From an uncultured Bacteroides sp. (GTDB lineage: Bacteria > Bacillota > Clostridia > Lachnospirales > Lachnospiraceae), in contig CAMECH010000026.1 of NCBI GenBank assembly GCA_945913015.1, positions 1-37,313 on the forward strand: a DNA stretch of 37,313 nucleotides, in the 5' to 3' direction. The position numbers were made by a program, and so were the translations under genes. The stretch's first letter is position 1. The number at the start of each line of letters is the position of its first letter. Shown here piece by piece: positions 7,665 through 16,292 of the stretch. Below the pieces are notes generated by a model, which was not told the DNA's origin, did not search any database, and worked only from the letters and a program-made list of their open reading frames with translations.

Positions 7665-8268
7665 TCATCAAACCTCCCTGATAAATATTTCGATATACTC
7701 TATCTGAAAATAGCGACAAATATTTTTTTACCTGACCAAAATCAACGCCTACTATAGAAATAAAATTCTTTATCTTTACTGTAAATTCATCACCGCTAAC
7801 TTCACTATATCTGTCAATTGTACTCATAAGGTCCAAAAATTGCAGTGCCCCTTTATTTTCCTTTGATATTTCCACTACTGGCTTATAAACGATAATCTGT
7901 CTGCCATCTACATCTACTTTACGCTGTTTGGTAGATGCTTCATTAGAACATACCTCATAACAGGACGGATTTTGCGTTGTAAAACCATACATATTCGCAA
8001 GTTGAATCCCTGTAATATATCCGAATATCTCTCCATTCGCTTCCAGATATCTCTTTTGTATAAATTTATCAACTGAGACTTTTCCCTTAGTCCCCAAAAT
8101 AGTTTTGTAAGAACGATAATACACACCATTGTATAATCTCTCTAGTTTCCCTTCATCTGTAAGTTTCTTCATCTCTTGCCTAACAGATTCTCTGGATTTG
8201 CCAGGAAGCTCTGCAAGAAAGATTGGTTCATCTTTTTGATAATTAGTAATAATATAATCATATAACAT
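7651..8268 (-). CDS. AbiEi-type antitoxin (DUF6088-like)
   Basis: Antitoxin half of a type IV AbiE-like toxin-antitoxin pair; in characterised systems it is a transcriptional autorepressor. 205 residues and apparently intact. The N-terminus is a winged helix (about 20-55: ESVRQEMKKLTDEGKLERLY) that ends in NGVYYR, typical of the family, and a C-terminal domain follows. I start at the ATG at 8268, which has GGAG 8 bases upstream; the GTG at 8286 lacks a site. The overlap with the toxin frame shows an operon. Its partner is broken, so this is now a lone antitoxin under a strong promoter. Confidence 0.75.
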   Translation of the reverse strand: MLYDYIITNYQKDEPIFLAELPGKSRESVRQEMKKLTDEGKLERLYNGVYYRSYKTILGTKGKVSVDKFIQKRYLEANGEIFGYITGIQLANMYGFTTQNPSCYEVCSNEASTKQRKVDVDGRQIIVYKPVVEISKENKGALQFLDLMSTIDRYSEVSGDEFTVKIKNFISIVGVDFGQVKKYLSLFSDRVYRNIYQGGLMNELV

Positions 8269-8313
8269 ACAGAACTCTCCTCTCACAATTTTGAAATTAT
8301 CTATTTCACTTTT

Positions 8314-8341
8314 ATTATATCCAATTTTTCTTTATTGTCAA
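8314..8341 (-). promoter_or_regulatory. Consensus promoter of the AbiE-type operon
   Basis: On the minus strand a perfect -35 TTGACA (8341-8336), a 16-base spacer and a perfect -10 TATAAT (8319-8314) lie about 45 bases ahead of the antitoxin start. Such a strong promoter is what one expects for an autorepressed antitoxin. Confidence 0.8.
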
Positions 8342-8635
8342 AGGATTTTTCCGGCAAATATTTTATTTCCATTACTTTCTCGCTCAAGTTCCAACATATT
8401 TAAGAGAGAAAGCAAACAACAAATTGAGTTTCACTGTAAACTCATTGAGGATACCTTAAACCGGTCATTATGTCGTATTATTTGAATGAATGTATCTGGA
8501 CCATTCCAAACAGCCCGGATAATAGTTAAAGCCGATGGGATTCCCACCGGCTCTAATTATTTATACTATTCTCAGGTACAACCTGAAGTTTCTATTTCCG
8601 TAAATCACTTAACGCTCATTCTTTAACTCGTTCAA
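8342..8635. other. Gene-free stretch with one hairpin
   Basis: No convincing gene on either strand. A strong hairpin at 8530-8552 (AGCCGGTGGGA with TCCCATCGGCT on the minus strand) is followed by a weak T-rich tail and may terminate the decayed gene upstream of it. Confidence 0.5.
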
Positions 8636-9054
8636 TCAATAATCCTGCGTATATGATTGCACATAAGTTTTCATCATCAGTGTTCCAAATCGCTGCTCCA
8701 ACGTTCCAATATACTCTTTCTTTATATACAGCTTAGTACCGCTATATAATGGAATCGCATTTCCAGGATAATCACTGTCACCTTTATAACTCGATGACCA
8801 TTTTTTCATAACAAAGATAACGTCATTGTCTTGATTGACTGCAATATATCTACCATGTAAATAATCAAATTATAAAAATCCAAAATATTATTATCCAAGG
8901 AAACGCTTCATTCAATGTATCAAGCATATAATTGAACATAAAAAAATGTCCATTCATCCAAAACAATCTTTTTCAAACGTTCATCAGAAGTATAGATACC
9001 CTCAATTTTATTAGAACTATCTGTACTTTGAATCTTAGCCACTACAATATGTCC
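8636..9054 (-). pseudogene. Unidentified gene broken by frameshifts
   Basis: Protein-like sequence runs through all three minus frames. Frame one, from 9054, reads GHIVVAKIQSTDSSNKIEG and reaches TGA at 8922-8920. A second frame opens after a run of seven T (8947-8941) and carries MFNYMLDTLNEAFPW. The third frame (8869-8636) holds RYIAVNQDNDVIFVMKKW and SYKGDSDYPGNAIPLYSGTK, ending in TGA. The smooth amino-acid character over about 130 codons, with breaks at homopolymers, indicates one decayed gene. I do not recognise the family. It abuts and overlaps the JetA-like fragment, probably through a deletion junction near 9050. Confidence 0.5.
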
Positions 9055-9256
9055 GTTCATCAAACGTCATTTCATTATCATCTGCTTCAAAATACTCTTC
9101 TAAAACCTTAACCACAATTTCTCGATTTACACCATACGAAATTTCCGGCTTAAACGAGTTGAATATCAATAAAATACAATCTGCATATTCTGTTTTATAT
9201 TTACTTGTAAGCGGTTTAAAAAAATCTTCCGGTAAAACATGAAACAAATTCTTCAT
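9035..9256 (-). pseudogene. Wadjet JetA-like (DUF5716-type) N-terminal fragment
   Basis: A 73-residue frame starting MKNLFHVLPEDFFKPLTSKY and continuing with YADCILLIFNSFKPEISYGV and VLEEYFEADDNEMTFDE. This closely resembles the start of the ~500-residue JetA/DUF5716 proteins of Lachnospiraceae, the MukF-like kleisin-partner subunit of Wadjet anti-plasmid systems. Similarity ends after residue 67 and a stop follows at 9035. No jetB, jetC or jetD lies downstream; instead an unrelated decayed gene follows. I read it as a relic left by deletion of a defence locus. The family call is from memory of the N-terminal motif, so it is moderate. Confidence 0.6.
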
Positions 9257-9368
9257 TATACTTCAATCCCCGTAGCTTGCAATCATTTTACACATTCTTA
9301 TTCCCAACCATTTTAAGTATAACACATTGGGATTAAAGTTAGGAATATACTAAGACAAAAAGCTGGCA

Positions 9369-9752
9369 CTATTGTTTCTCCAGTTCCTTTATAGCTTCAA
9401 CCACAGCCTTGTAATCTGCTGATACACTCTCAAAAAGCTTCCTGCACTGTCCTTTATCTATTACTTTTAAATCACTTTTTCTAAGTAATTCCGTCATAAT
9501 GGCGGATGACTGTTCAAGTCTCTTAAATCCAAGATTCGCACTTAAACCTTTCAAAGAATGAACCGCACGAAACGCTTCCTCATATTTCTCGTTTTCTAAA
9601 GCATCAGACAAATCATTAAAACTAGGCTCCTGTAAAAACTTTATCATAAACCTTTCTATACTTTCATCTCTATGGATACGCTGTTTTACAGTTTCATAAT
9701 CGCCTCCGAAACTGTCGTAACATTTCTTTAATCTGTTGTTTTTCAATGTCAT
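9369..9752 (-). CDS. Stand-alone histidine phosphotransfer (HPt) domain protein
   Basis: A 127-residue cytosolic HPt four-helix protein that relays phosphate between a hybrid kinase and a response regulator. The phosphorylation site motif is EAFRAVHSLKGLSANLGF, with the His in the canonical AHxLKG position. There is no kinase or receiver domain. I choose the ATG at 9752, which has an AGGAG just upstream, over that at 9779, which has none; this also gives the usual N-terminus for orphan HPt proteins (YDSFGGDYETVKQRI). No two-component partner is nearby, so the pathway is unknown. It sits between the accessory scar and pyrB. Confidence 0.85.
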   Translation of the reverse strand: MTLKNNRLKKCYDSFGGDYETVKQRIHRDESIERFMIKFLQEPSFNDLSDALENEKYEEAFRAVHSLKGLSANLGFKRLEQSSAIMTELLRKSDLKVIDKGQCRKLFESVSADYKAVVEAIKELEKQ

Positions 9753-9940
9753 ATTTCTCCTCTCATTTTTCTTCGTCATGACAGAATGATTACCATGTAA
9801 TTAAATTTTTTTATTTACGTTTTGTCAAAATCTATAAAATTACATGTTAAATTATATTACTATCTTCTTTATTTTTCAATAAATTCCTCTACATTCGTAA
9901 ATATATATATTCATCAAATATTATTTCCTTTAAATAGTCA

Positions 9941-9969
9941 TTGTGAATTTAATCAAATTAGAGTAAAAT
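9941..9969 (+). promoter_or_regulatory. Promoter of pyrBI
   Basis: TTGTGA (9941-9946), a 17-base spacer and TAAAAT (9964-9969), about 30 bases before the pyrB start. The short leader leaves no room for a PyrR-type attenuator, so I see no pyrimidine control element. Confidence 0.6.
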
Positions 9970-10000
9970 AGATAAAAATGTAAAATACCTGGAGGTCCAT

Positions 10001-10927
10001 ATGAAGCATTTATTAAATCCTCTCGATTTATCTATTAAAGAAATGGACGAGTTGCTTAATCTTGCTGATGATATCGCATCTGACCCTAAAAAATACAGTC
10101 ATTGCTGTACCGGCAAAAAGCTTGCAACACTTTTCTATGAGCCCAGCACAAGAACACGTCTGAGTTTTGAAGCTGCAATGATTAATCTCGGAGGCTCTGT
10201 ACTTGGTTTTTCCTCAGCAGATTCAAGCTCCGCAGCAAAAGGCGAGAGCGTGTCTGATACAATACGTGTCATCTCCTGCTACGCCGATATATGTGCAATG
10301 CGCCATCCAAAAGAAGGTGCACCTATGGTGGCAGCCGGCAAATCACGTATTCCGGTAATCAACGCCGGCGATGGCGGACACCAGCATCCAACCCAGACAC
10401 TGACAGACCTTATGACTATACGTTCATTACGAGGCTCTCTTGGCAATCTCACTATCGGTCTTTGCGGTGATTTAAAATTTGGACGTACCGTTCATTCCCT
10501 TATTCACTCTCTTATAAGATATGACAACGTAAAATTTGTCCTTATCTCACCAAAGGAGCTCCGGGTTCCTGACTATATCCGTGAGGATGTATTAAACGAG
10601 CACAATATTGAATACAAGGAAGTTGAGAATCTTGAAGATGTAATGCCTGATCTTGACATTCTTTATATGACACGTGTCCAGAAAGAACGTTTCTTCAACG
10701 AGGAAGAATATTTAAGGATGAAGGATTTCTATATTCTTGATGCCAAGAAAATGGAACTTGCAAAACCGGATATGTATGTTCTGCATCCGCTTCCAAGAGT
10801 CAACGAGATTTCTGTCGAAGTTGATGACGATCCCCGTGCGGCATACTTTACGCAGGCTCAGAACGGTGTATATGTAAGAATGGCACTTATTCTGAAATTA
10901 CTTGATATAGACACATCAGATCTGTAA
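10001..10927 (+). CDS. pyrB: Aspartate carbamoyltransferase catalytic subunit
   Basis: Condenses carbamoyl phosphate and L-aspartate to N-carbamoyl-aspartate, the committed step of pyrimidine synthesis. 308 residues, full length. The carbamoyl-phosphate loop [11 protein letters not shown] is at about 48-58, followed by the 80s loop with the catalytic Ser/Lys (SSSAAKGES) and the HPTQTLTDL block near 128-136; HPLPRVNEI lies near 265-273. GGAGGT precedes the ATG at 10001 by 4-5 bases. It is followed by pyrI, so the enzyme should be the E. coli-like allosteric holoenzyme of catalytic trimers and regulatory dimers. Confidence 0.97.
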   Translation: MKHLLNPLDLSIKEMDELLNLADDIASDPKKYSHCCTGKKLATLFYEPSTRTRLSFEAAMINLGGSVLGFSSADSSSAAKGESVSDTIRVISCYADICAMRHPKEGAPMVAAGKSRIPVINAGDGGHQHPTQTLTDLMTIRSLRGSLGNLTIGLCGDLKFGRTVHSLIHSLIRYDNVKFVLISPKELRVPDYIREDVLNEHNIEYKEVENLEDVMPDLDILYMTRVQKERFFNEEEYLRMKDFYILDAKKMELAKPDMYVLHPLPRVNEISVEVDDDPRAAYFTQAQNGVYVRMALILKLLDIDTSDL

Positions 10928-10934
10928 CATCATT

Positions 10935-10958
10935 AATGCTAATATAAATGCTAATATA
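10935..10958 (+). repeat. Perfect 12-bp tandem duplication between pyrB and pyrI
   Basis: AATGCTAATATA occurs twice without spacing, just after the pyrB stop and before the pyrI ribosome site. Likely slippage; it sets the intercistronic distance. Confidence 0.85.
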
Positions 10959-10977
10959 ACGGAGGTATACAAGCTAT

Positions 10978-11403
10978 ATGTTAAATGTAGGACAGTTAAA
11001 TGAAGGCTTTGTGCTTGACCATATTGAAGCAGGCAAGAGCATGCAGATATATGATAACCTCGGCTTGGGAAAGCTTGACTGCTGTGTTGCCATAATCAAA
11101 AATGCCCGCAGCAACAAAATGGGTAAAAAAGATATCATTAAGATAGAGGGCGGTCTTGACCTTGTTGACCTTGATGTACTCGGTTTTATCGACCATACAA
11201 TTACTGTCAACATCATCAAAGACGGTGAGATTGTTGAGAAAAAACGTCTTTCACTTCCAAAGCGTATCACCAATGTGATAAAATGTAAAAACCCAAGATG
11301 CATAACCTCAATCGAGCAGGAATTAGACCACGTCTTCATTCTCACCGATGAAGATAAGCAGATATACAGATGCATGTACTGTGAAGAAAAATATTCCAAA
11401 TGA
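10978..11403 (+). CDS. pyrI: Aspartate carbamoyltransferase regulatory subunit
   Basis: Binds the nucleotide effectors of the pyrB enzyme (in E. coli CTP/UTP inhibit, ATP activates). 141 residues. The nucleotide-binding N-domain is followed by the zinc domain with four Cys in the conserved pattern CxxxxC near 102-107 (CKNPRC) and CxxC near 131-134 (CMYC), which contacts the catalytic chain. The ATG at 10978 has GGAGG 12 bases upstream, a little far. The operon ends with a strong terminator at 11464. Confidence 0.95.
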   Translation: MLNVGQLNEGFVLDHIEAGKSMQIYDNLGLGKLDCCVAIIKNARSNKMGKKDIIKIEGGLDLVDLDVLGFIDHTITVNIIKDGEIVEKKRLSLPKRITNVIKCKNPRCITSIEQELDHVFILTDEDKQIYRCMYCEEKYSK

Positions 11404-11463
11404 TATAGTTAAGTAAACAGTCAAGCAATCTTTGTAATGTAAAAAAAGACTCTGCAACAAAAA

Positions 11464-11506
11464 AAGACTTTGCGAAACGGTAAATCCGTTATGCAAAGTC
11501 TTTTTT
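11464..11506. terminator. Strong terminator after pyrI, probably bidirectional
   Basis: AAGACTTTGC (11464-11473) pairs with GCAAAGTCTT (11493-11502), with an inner AACGG/CCGTT extension, followed by a T-run on the plus strand. An A-run just upstream gives the minus strand a T-run too, so it can also end transcripts of the convergent DUF975 gene. Confidence 0.9.
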
Positions 11507-11544
11507 ATTATAATTATTACAAATCTGTACTACGTAAAATTATA

Positions 11545-12246
11545 TTATGCATTTTCCTTCAATGTCTTATACAGTTCTGCACCTGTTGCAAAAATGTATG
11601 GATTTACATAGAACACACCAAGAATTCCGCATGTTACTGTTGAAAGAATTCCCCAGCCGATGAATGACAAATCAAGAACGAATGCATTCCACTTCTGTCC
11701 TGTCATCATAGCCTTACTCTTTGCAAAAGCTTCCTTGTGGTCTATTGTCGGGTCTTCTGCAAGAATATAAGGAACCATACGATATTCATATGCCTTAATT
11801 ATTCCCGGAACAATAAGTAACAGTGACCAAAGGCTGACAAAAAGGTCTCTTAAGAAAAGTGTAAGTGCAACATTAACGTATCCGTTCTTGAAAGCTGCTA
11901 CAACATCACCAATCTGTGCTTTTCCATCTGAGTTAGCAAGGAAGAATCTGCATCCGCCCATCTCAATAGGATTGCATACAAACAATTTGATAAGCAGTCC
12001 GATAATCATACCTACTGCAAGTATACCCAATACAGCTGCAACAACCCCGATACTCATACCTGACTGTGATGAAGCAGCCTGCAAACTAGCTGCAAACTCA
12101 TCGTTTCCGCCTGAAGCGCCACTGTTTGAAGAGCCTCCTGCTGCTCCTGTAACTGCCATAATGATTACGCTTACAAGAACGCACCACCAGTAGTTTGCCT
12201 TAAAAGCTAACTTGCCTTTCTCCTTTAACTCTTTTCTGTTCCACAT
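11545..12246 (-). CDS. DUF975 family integral membrane protein
   Basis: A 233-residue membrane protein. The N-terminal MWNRKELKEKGKLAFKANYW is the characteristic opening of DUF975: a short amphipathic helix before the first membrane span. Further spans follow a Gly/Ser/Ala-rich loop (about 37-65), with conserved LLLIVPGIIKAYEYRMVPYI and a DLSFIGWGIL segment before the last span. No biochemical role is established for the family. I start at the ATG at 12246 because AGGAGG lies 10 bases upstream; the upstream codon at 12285 has nothing. It follows rnpB on the same strand. Confidence 0.85.
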   Translation of the reverse strand: MWNRKELKEKGKLAFKANYWWCVLVSVIIMAVTGAAGGSSNSGASGGNDEFAASLQAASSQSGMSIGVVAAVLGILAVGMIIGLLIKLFVCNPIEMGGCRFFLANSDGKAQIGDVVAAFKNGYVNVALTLFLRDLFVSLWSLLLIVPGIIKAYEYRMVPYILAEDPTIDHKEAFAKSKAMMTGQKWNAFVLDLSFIGWGILSTVTCGILGVFYVNPYIFATGAELYKTLKENA

Positions 12247-12320
12247 CTCTTCTACTCCTCCTGTTCTTTTCAACCCCTTAACCATGTTCAGTTATGAGAT
12301 TGTGTGTTGTAATTAAATAT

Positions 12321-12675
12321 TGAGCAAAGCTGTAAGCCGGGTTATGTCAAATACAAAACTGTACGTGATAATCATCTATCTGGTCCTGCTGTTACCAGCA
12401 GGCTCAAGCGACCTACCCAAAAGCACGACGGGCCGCCGTACCGCTTTTGTCTGGTCTTGCTTCGGATGGGGTTTACATGGCTTCCAGCGTTACCACTGAA
12501 ACGGTAGTCTCTTACACTGCCTTTCCACCCTTACCGCTGCATGTATGCAACGGCGGTATATCTCTGTTGCACTAGCCTTGGAGTCACCTCCACCGGACGT
12601 TATCCGGCATCCTGCCCTGTGAAGCCCGGACTTTCCTCACCTGCCAGAGGCAGCCGCGATTATCCGCTTTACTCA
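12321..12675 (-). ncRNA. rnpB: RNase P RNA (bacterial class A)
   Basis: The catalytic RNA that trims tRNA 5' ends with RnpA. The conserved P4 5' strand with GAGGAAAGTCCGGGCTTC is read on the minus strand near 12640-12622, and the ACAGGGCAGGATGCCGG block follows. The 3' conserved part ends in ACATAACCCGGCTTACAG. The ends pair as helix P1: TGAGTAAAGC at 12675-12666 with GCTTTGCTCA at 12330-12321, giving about 355 bases. It has its own promoter downstream of queA. Confidence 0.95.
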
Positions 12676-12687
12676 CTTATTTATTCC

Positions 12688-12716
12688 ATTCTACTATTAA
12701 TTTTATAAATCCGCAA
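12688..12716 (-). promoter_or_regulatory. Promoter of rnpB
   Basis: On the minus strand TTGCGG (12716-12711), 17-base spacer, TAGAAT (12693-12688). The predicted start at about 12680 fits the rnpB 5' end set by helix P1. Confidence 0.65.
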
Positions 12717-12776
12717 TTAATTTTTTATTATTACATAAATATTTTTACTGTAATTTATAATAGCAAAATATTGCGG

Positions 12777-13808
12777 CTATTTTATAAACATAGCATCCCC
12801 GAACGAGAAAAACCTGTATTTCTCTTCAACCGCAGTTTTATATGCAGCAAGCACATTCTCTCTTCCGGCAAGCGCTGAAACCAGCATAAGAAGTGTAGAT
12901 TCCGGAAGATGAAAATTCGTAATCAGCGCATCCAGAATTTTGAATTTATACCCCGGATATATAAAGATTTCCGTCCATCCGCTGCAGGCTTTTAAGGTTC
13001 CGTCCTCTGCCGCCGCAGATTCGATTGTCCGGCAGCTTGTTGTTCCGACACATATAATCCGTCCGCCGTTCTGTCTGGCTTTATTTATCTTATCTGCAGC
13101 CTCCTGTGATACCATGTAAAATTCAGAATGCATATGATGTTCCAGAATATTTTCCACCTTAACCGGACGGAATGTGCCAAGTCCGACATGAAGGGTAACT
13201 CTTACAATATCAATTCCTTTTTTCTGAATCTGCTCCAGAAGCTCATTGGTAAAATGCAGTCCTGCCGTAGGTGCGGCAGCAGAGCCCTCATGCTTCGCAT
13301 AAACAGTCTGGTAACGGTTTTTGTCTTCAAGTTTATGTGTAATATACGGAGGGAGCGGCATCTGCCCCAGTTCGTCAAGTATTTCTTCAAAAATACCATC
13401 ATAAGTAAACTGTATCAGCCTGTTGCCTTCCTCAACAATATCAATCACTTCTGCGACAAGTTTTCCGCCGCCAAAGAGTATCCTTGTGCCGATTCTGGCT
13501 TTTTTGCCCGGTTTTACAAGAACCTCCCAGACATCCTTCATATCCTCACGGCGTTTTAACAAAAGCACCTCAATGGCCGCACCGGTCCCTTCTCTTTCGC
13601 CGATAAGCCGCGCCGGAATAACCTTGGTATCATTGATAACAAGGCAGTCTCCCGGGTTAAGATAATCAATAATATCACGGAATACCCTGTGTTCTATCTC
13701 ACCGGTTGCGCGGTCCATTACCATCAGACGGGATGATGAACGGTCCGACAGCGGATCCTGTGCAATCAGCTCCTGCGGCAGGTCATAATAAAAATCATGT
13801 AACTCCAT
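12777..13808 (-). CDS. queA: tRNA preQ1(34) S-adenosylmethionine ribosyltransferase-isomerase
   Basis: Transfers and isomerises the ribosyl group of SAM onto preQ1 in the tRNA wobble position, forming epoxyqueuosine. 343 residues, full length. Recognisable family blocks are [15 protein letters not shown] at the start, [16 protein letters not shown] near 52-67, [14 protein letters not shown] near 178-191, VGLGTFRPV near 208-216 and [18 protein letters not shown] near 293-310. AAGGAG lies 5 bases before the ATG. It starts 19 bases after pheT, so pheS-pheT-queA is probably one transcript. The rest of the queuosine pathway is not in the window. Confidence 0.97.
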   Translation of the reverse strand: MELHDFYYDLPQELIAQDPLSDRSSSRLMVMDRATGEIEHRVFRDIIDYLNPGDCLVINDTKVIPARLIGEREGTGAAIEVLLLKRREDMKDVWEVLVKPGKKARIGTRILFGGGKLVAEVIDIVEEGNRLIQFTYDGIFEEILDELGQMPLPPYITHKLEDKNRYQTVYAKHEGSAAAPTAGLHFTNELLEQIQKKGIDIVRVTLHVGLGTFRPVKVENILEHHMHSEFYMVSQEAADKINKARQNGGRIICVGTTSCRTIESAAAEDGTLKACSGWTEIFIYPGYKFKILDALITNFHLPESTLLMLVSALAGRENVLAAYKTAVEEKYRFFSFGDAMFIK

Positions 13809-13827
13809 GTCTGCTCCTTATGTCAAA

Positions 13828-16245
13828 TCAGCTTCTAAGCTCAATTCCGAGGTTATTCAAATCCTTAAGAATTTTTTCCATAATAGGATTTATATCCTTA
13901 TCTTCAAGCGTTCTGTCCTTTGCCCTGAAACTGATTGAGTACGCTACAGATTTATATCCAGACTGAATCTGTGCACCCTCATAAATATCGAAAAGCTTAT
14001 AGCTTTCAACAAGCTTTCCGCCACGCTTTTCAATGATATCTTCAATAGTTCCGACAAGCACAGACTTCTCCATAACCATGGAAATATCTCTCGTCACGGC
14101 AGGGAACTTCGCAATTTCCTCATATTTCCTGTCAAATGATGCCTTCTCAACTATATGCGGCATATCGATAACAGCAATATATGCTTTGTCGCCGATTGAG
14201 TAGTTGTCAAGAACATCCGGATGTACCTCTCCGAGATATCCTATAACCTCACCGTCGTAAATGATATTTGCCTGTCTTCCCGGATGAAGATATGGCTTTC
14301 CTGCTTTCGGGTCATACTCAGGCTTATTATTCATTCCAACTTTCTCAAGGAATTCCTCAACCACTCCCTTCATTGAGAAGAAGTCTCCATCGCCGTAAAA
14401 TCCGAGTGTAAACTGCATTCTCTCATCAGGAAGCTCTGTAAGCGGAAGTGCCTTAGGAATATAAATGTTACCAAGCTCATAAAGCTTAACATCCTTATTT
14501 CGTCTGTTATAGTTAGTTGCAAGCGAGGTAAGCATGCCGTTAAGCGGCGTTGTTCGCATTATACTGAAATCTTCTCCGAGAGGATTTGAAATCACAATGG
14601 TGTTGCGAAGCGGTGAATCCTGCGGAATCAGCAGCTTATCAAATACCTTCGGACTTTCAAACGAATATGTCATTCCCTGTGAAAATCCACAGAACTCAGC
14701 AATATCTCTTGCAACCGCCTCAACTCTCAGCTTAAATGAAAGCTTACCTGTTGTTGCCTCGCCGGTAGGAAGCGATGTAGGGATATTGTCATATCCGTAA
14801 AATCTCGCAACCTCTTCCGCAATATCCGCACCACACTCAAGGTCCTGACGGAAGGAAGGAATTACAAGCTCATTGGAAGCCTTGTCATAAACAAGTTCAA
14901 TCTTCTCAAGATATCCCAGCATTTCTTCCGCAGAAATGTTGATTCCGAGAAGTTTATTAATCTTATCAGGCTCAAACTTAATTCTCTTTTCAGCCTTCTT
15001 TTGAGGATATACGTCCACTATGCCTCCGACAACTTCGCCTGCCCCAAGCTCTTCAATAAGCTGGCATGCCCTGTCTATTGCTTCAGCTGCAAGATTAGGG
15101 TCAAGTCCCTTCTCAAACTTTCCTGATGCCTCAGTGCGCATACCTATCTTCTTGGCTGAAAGTCTGATGTTTGTTCCGTCAAAGCATGCAGCCTCAAAAA
15201 GCATTGTCTTAACATCATCTGTGATTTTTGAATTTTCACCACCCATGATTCCTGCTATGCCTATCGACTTCTCTGCATCACAAATCATGAGAACTGACGG
15301 GTCAAGCTTTCTTGTTTGTCCGTCAAGCGTAACAAACTCCTCGCCCTCACCTGCACGGCGTACAATAATCTTACTGCCTGCAATTGTATCAAAATCATAG
15401 GCATGCATAGGCTGGCCGTATTCTTCCATTACATAGTTTGTAATATCAACGATATTGTTAATTGGACGGATTCCGCTTGCTGCAAGTCTTCTTTGCATCC
15501 ATTCAGGTGACGGTGCAATCTTAATATTCTTTACGAGCCTTGCCGTATAACGCGGGCAGAGGTCTGCAGCCTGAACATCAACAGTAACATAATTATTAAC
15601 ATCATCACTGTTGCCTGACTTCTTAATTACAGGAGGAACAAAATCCTTCCTGAATGTTGCAGCCGCCTCTCTTGCAATTCCAAGTATGCTGAAGCAGTCC
15701 ACACGGTTATTGGTTACTTCATATTCAAATACCGTGTCTCTAAGCCCGAGCGCTTCAACAGCATCAGAGCCGACTACCGCATATTCCGGCATCACATAAA
15801 GTCCGTTTTCCGGAGCATCCGGATAAAAATCCTTTGATGAGCCAAGCTCTTCGATTGAGCACATCATGCCGCATGATTCCACTCCGCGAAGCTTTCCTTT
15901 TTTAATCTTGATTCCGCCCTCGGTCTTTGAGCCGTCATGTCCTCCGGCTACTCTTCCTCCGTCAAGGACAACCGGAACCTTCATCCCCTCAACTACATTC
16001 GGAGCACCGGTTACTATCTGAATTGTCTCTGTTCCGACATTTACCTGGCAGATAACCAGCTTGTCAGCATCAGGATGTCTCTCAACAGACATAATCTGTC
16101 CTACTACAATTTTATCAAGGTCTGCATCAAGCTTCTCATACCCTTCAACCTTAGTACCACTTAAGGTCATTGCATCCATGTATTCCTGATCCGTGCACTC
16201 AAGGCCCGGAACATATGCTTTAATCCAATTTAATGATGTATTCAT
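13828..16245 (-). CDS. pheT: Phenylalanyl-tRNA synthetase beta subunit
   Basis: Forms the alpha2-beta2 PheRS that charges tRNA-Phe. 805 residues from the ATG at 16245 (MNTSLNWIKAYVPGLECTDQ), the family start, with AGGA just ahead. Domains in order: B1 lead; an EMAP-II-like tRNA-binding fold (about 40-150, VGQIMSVERHPDADKLVICQ); the B3/B4 editing domain (about 210-380); B5 (about 405-475); a catalytic-like core; and the C-terminal anticodon-binding FDX-ACB domain (about 710-805, with RDISMVMEKSVLVGTIED). It lies 47 bases after pheS. An ATG further upstream at 16284 has no ribosome site. Confidence 0.97.
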   Translation of the reverse strand: MNTSLNWIKAYVPGLECTDQEYMDAMTLSGTKVEGYEKLDADLDKIVVGQIMSVERHPDADKLVICQVNVGTETIQIVTGAPNVVEGMKVPVVLDGGRVAGGHDGSKTEGGIKIKKGKLRGVESCGMMCSIEELGSSKDFYPDAPENGLYVMPEYAVVGSDAVEALGLRDTVFEYEVTNNRVDCFSILGIAREAAATFRKDFVPPVIKKSGNSDDVNNYVTVDVQAADLCPRYTARLVKNIKIAPSPEWMQRRLAASGIRPINNIVDITNYVMEEYGQPMHAYDFDTIAGSKIIVRRAGEGEEFVTLDGQTRKLDPSVLMICDAEKSIGIAGIMGGENSKITDDVKTMLFEAACFDGTNIRLSAKKIGMRTEASGKFEKGLDPNLAAEAIDRACQLIEELGAGEVVGGIVDVYPQKKAEKRIKFEPDKINKLLGINISAEEMLGYLEKIELVYDKASNELVIPSFRQDLECGADIAEEVARFYGYDNIPTSLPTGEATTGKLSFKLRVEAVARDIAEFCGFSQGMTYSFESPKVFDKLLIPQDSPLRNTIVISNPLGEDFSIMRTTPLNGMLTSLATNYNRRNKDVKLYELGNIYIPKALPLTELPDERMQFTLGFYGDGDFFSMKGVVEEFLEKVGMNNKPEYDPKAGKPYLHPGRQANIIYDGEVIGYLGEVHPDVLDNYSIGDKAYIAVIDMPHIVEKASFDRKYEEIAKFPAVTRDISMVMEKSVLVGTIEDIIEKRGGKLVESYKLFDIYEGAQIQSGYKSVAYSISFRAKDRTLEDKDINPIMEKILKDLNNLGIELRS

Positions 16246-16292
16246 ATTTCCTAATTCTCCATTCTGCGCATTGCGATATTTCAAACTGCTAT

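Noticed and set aside
6432-9752. A complete, novel defence system
   Set aside because: Every recognisable defence component here is truncated or frameshifted except the antitoxin, so I see relics, not a working system.
10974-11399. Open frame of 141 codons on the minus strand
   Set aside because: Exact antisense shadow of pyrI, which has clear family motifs.
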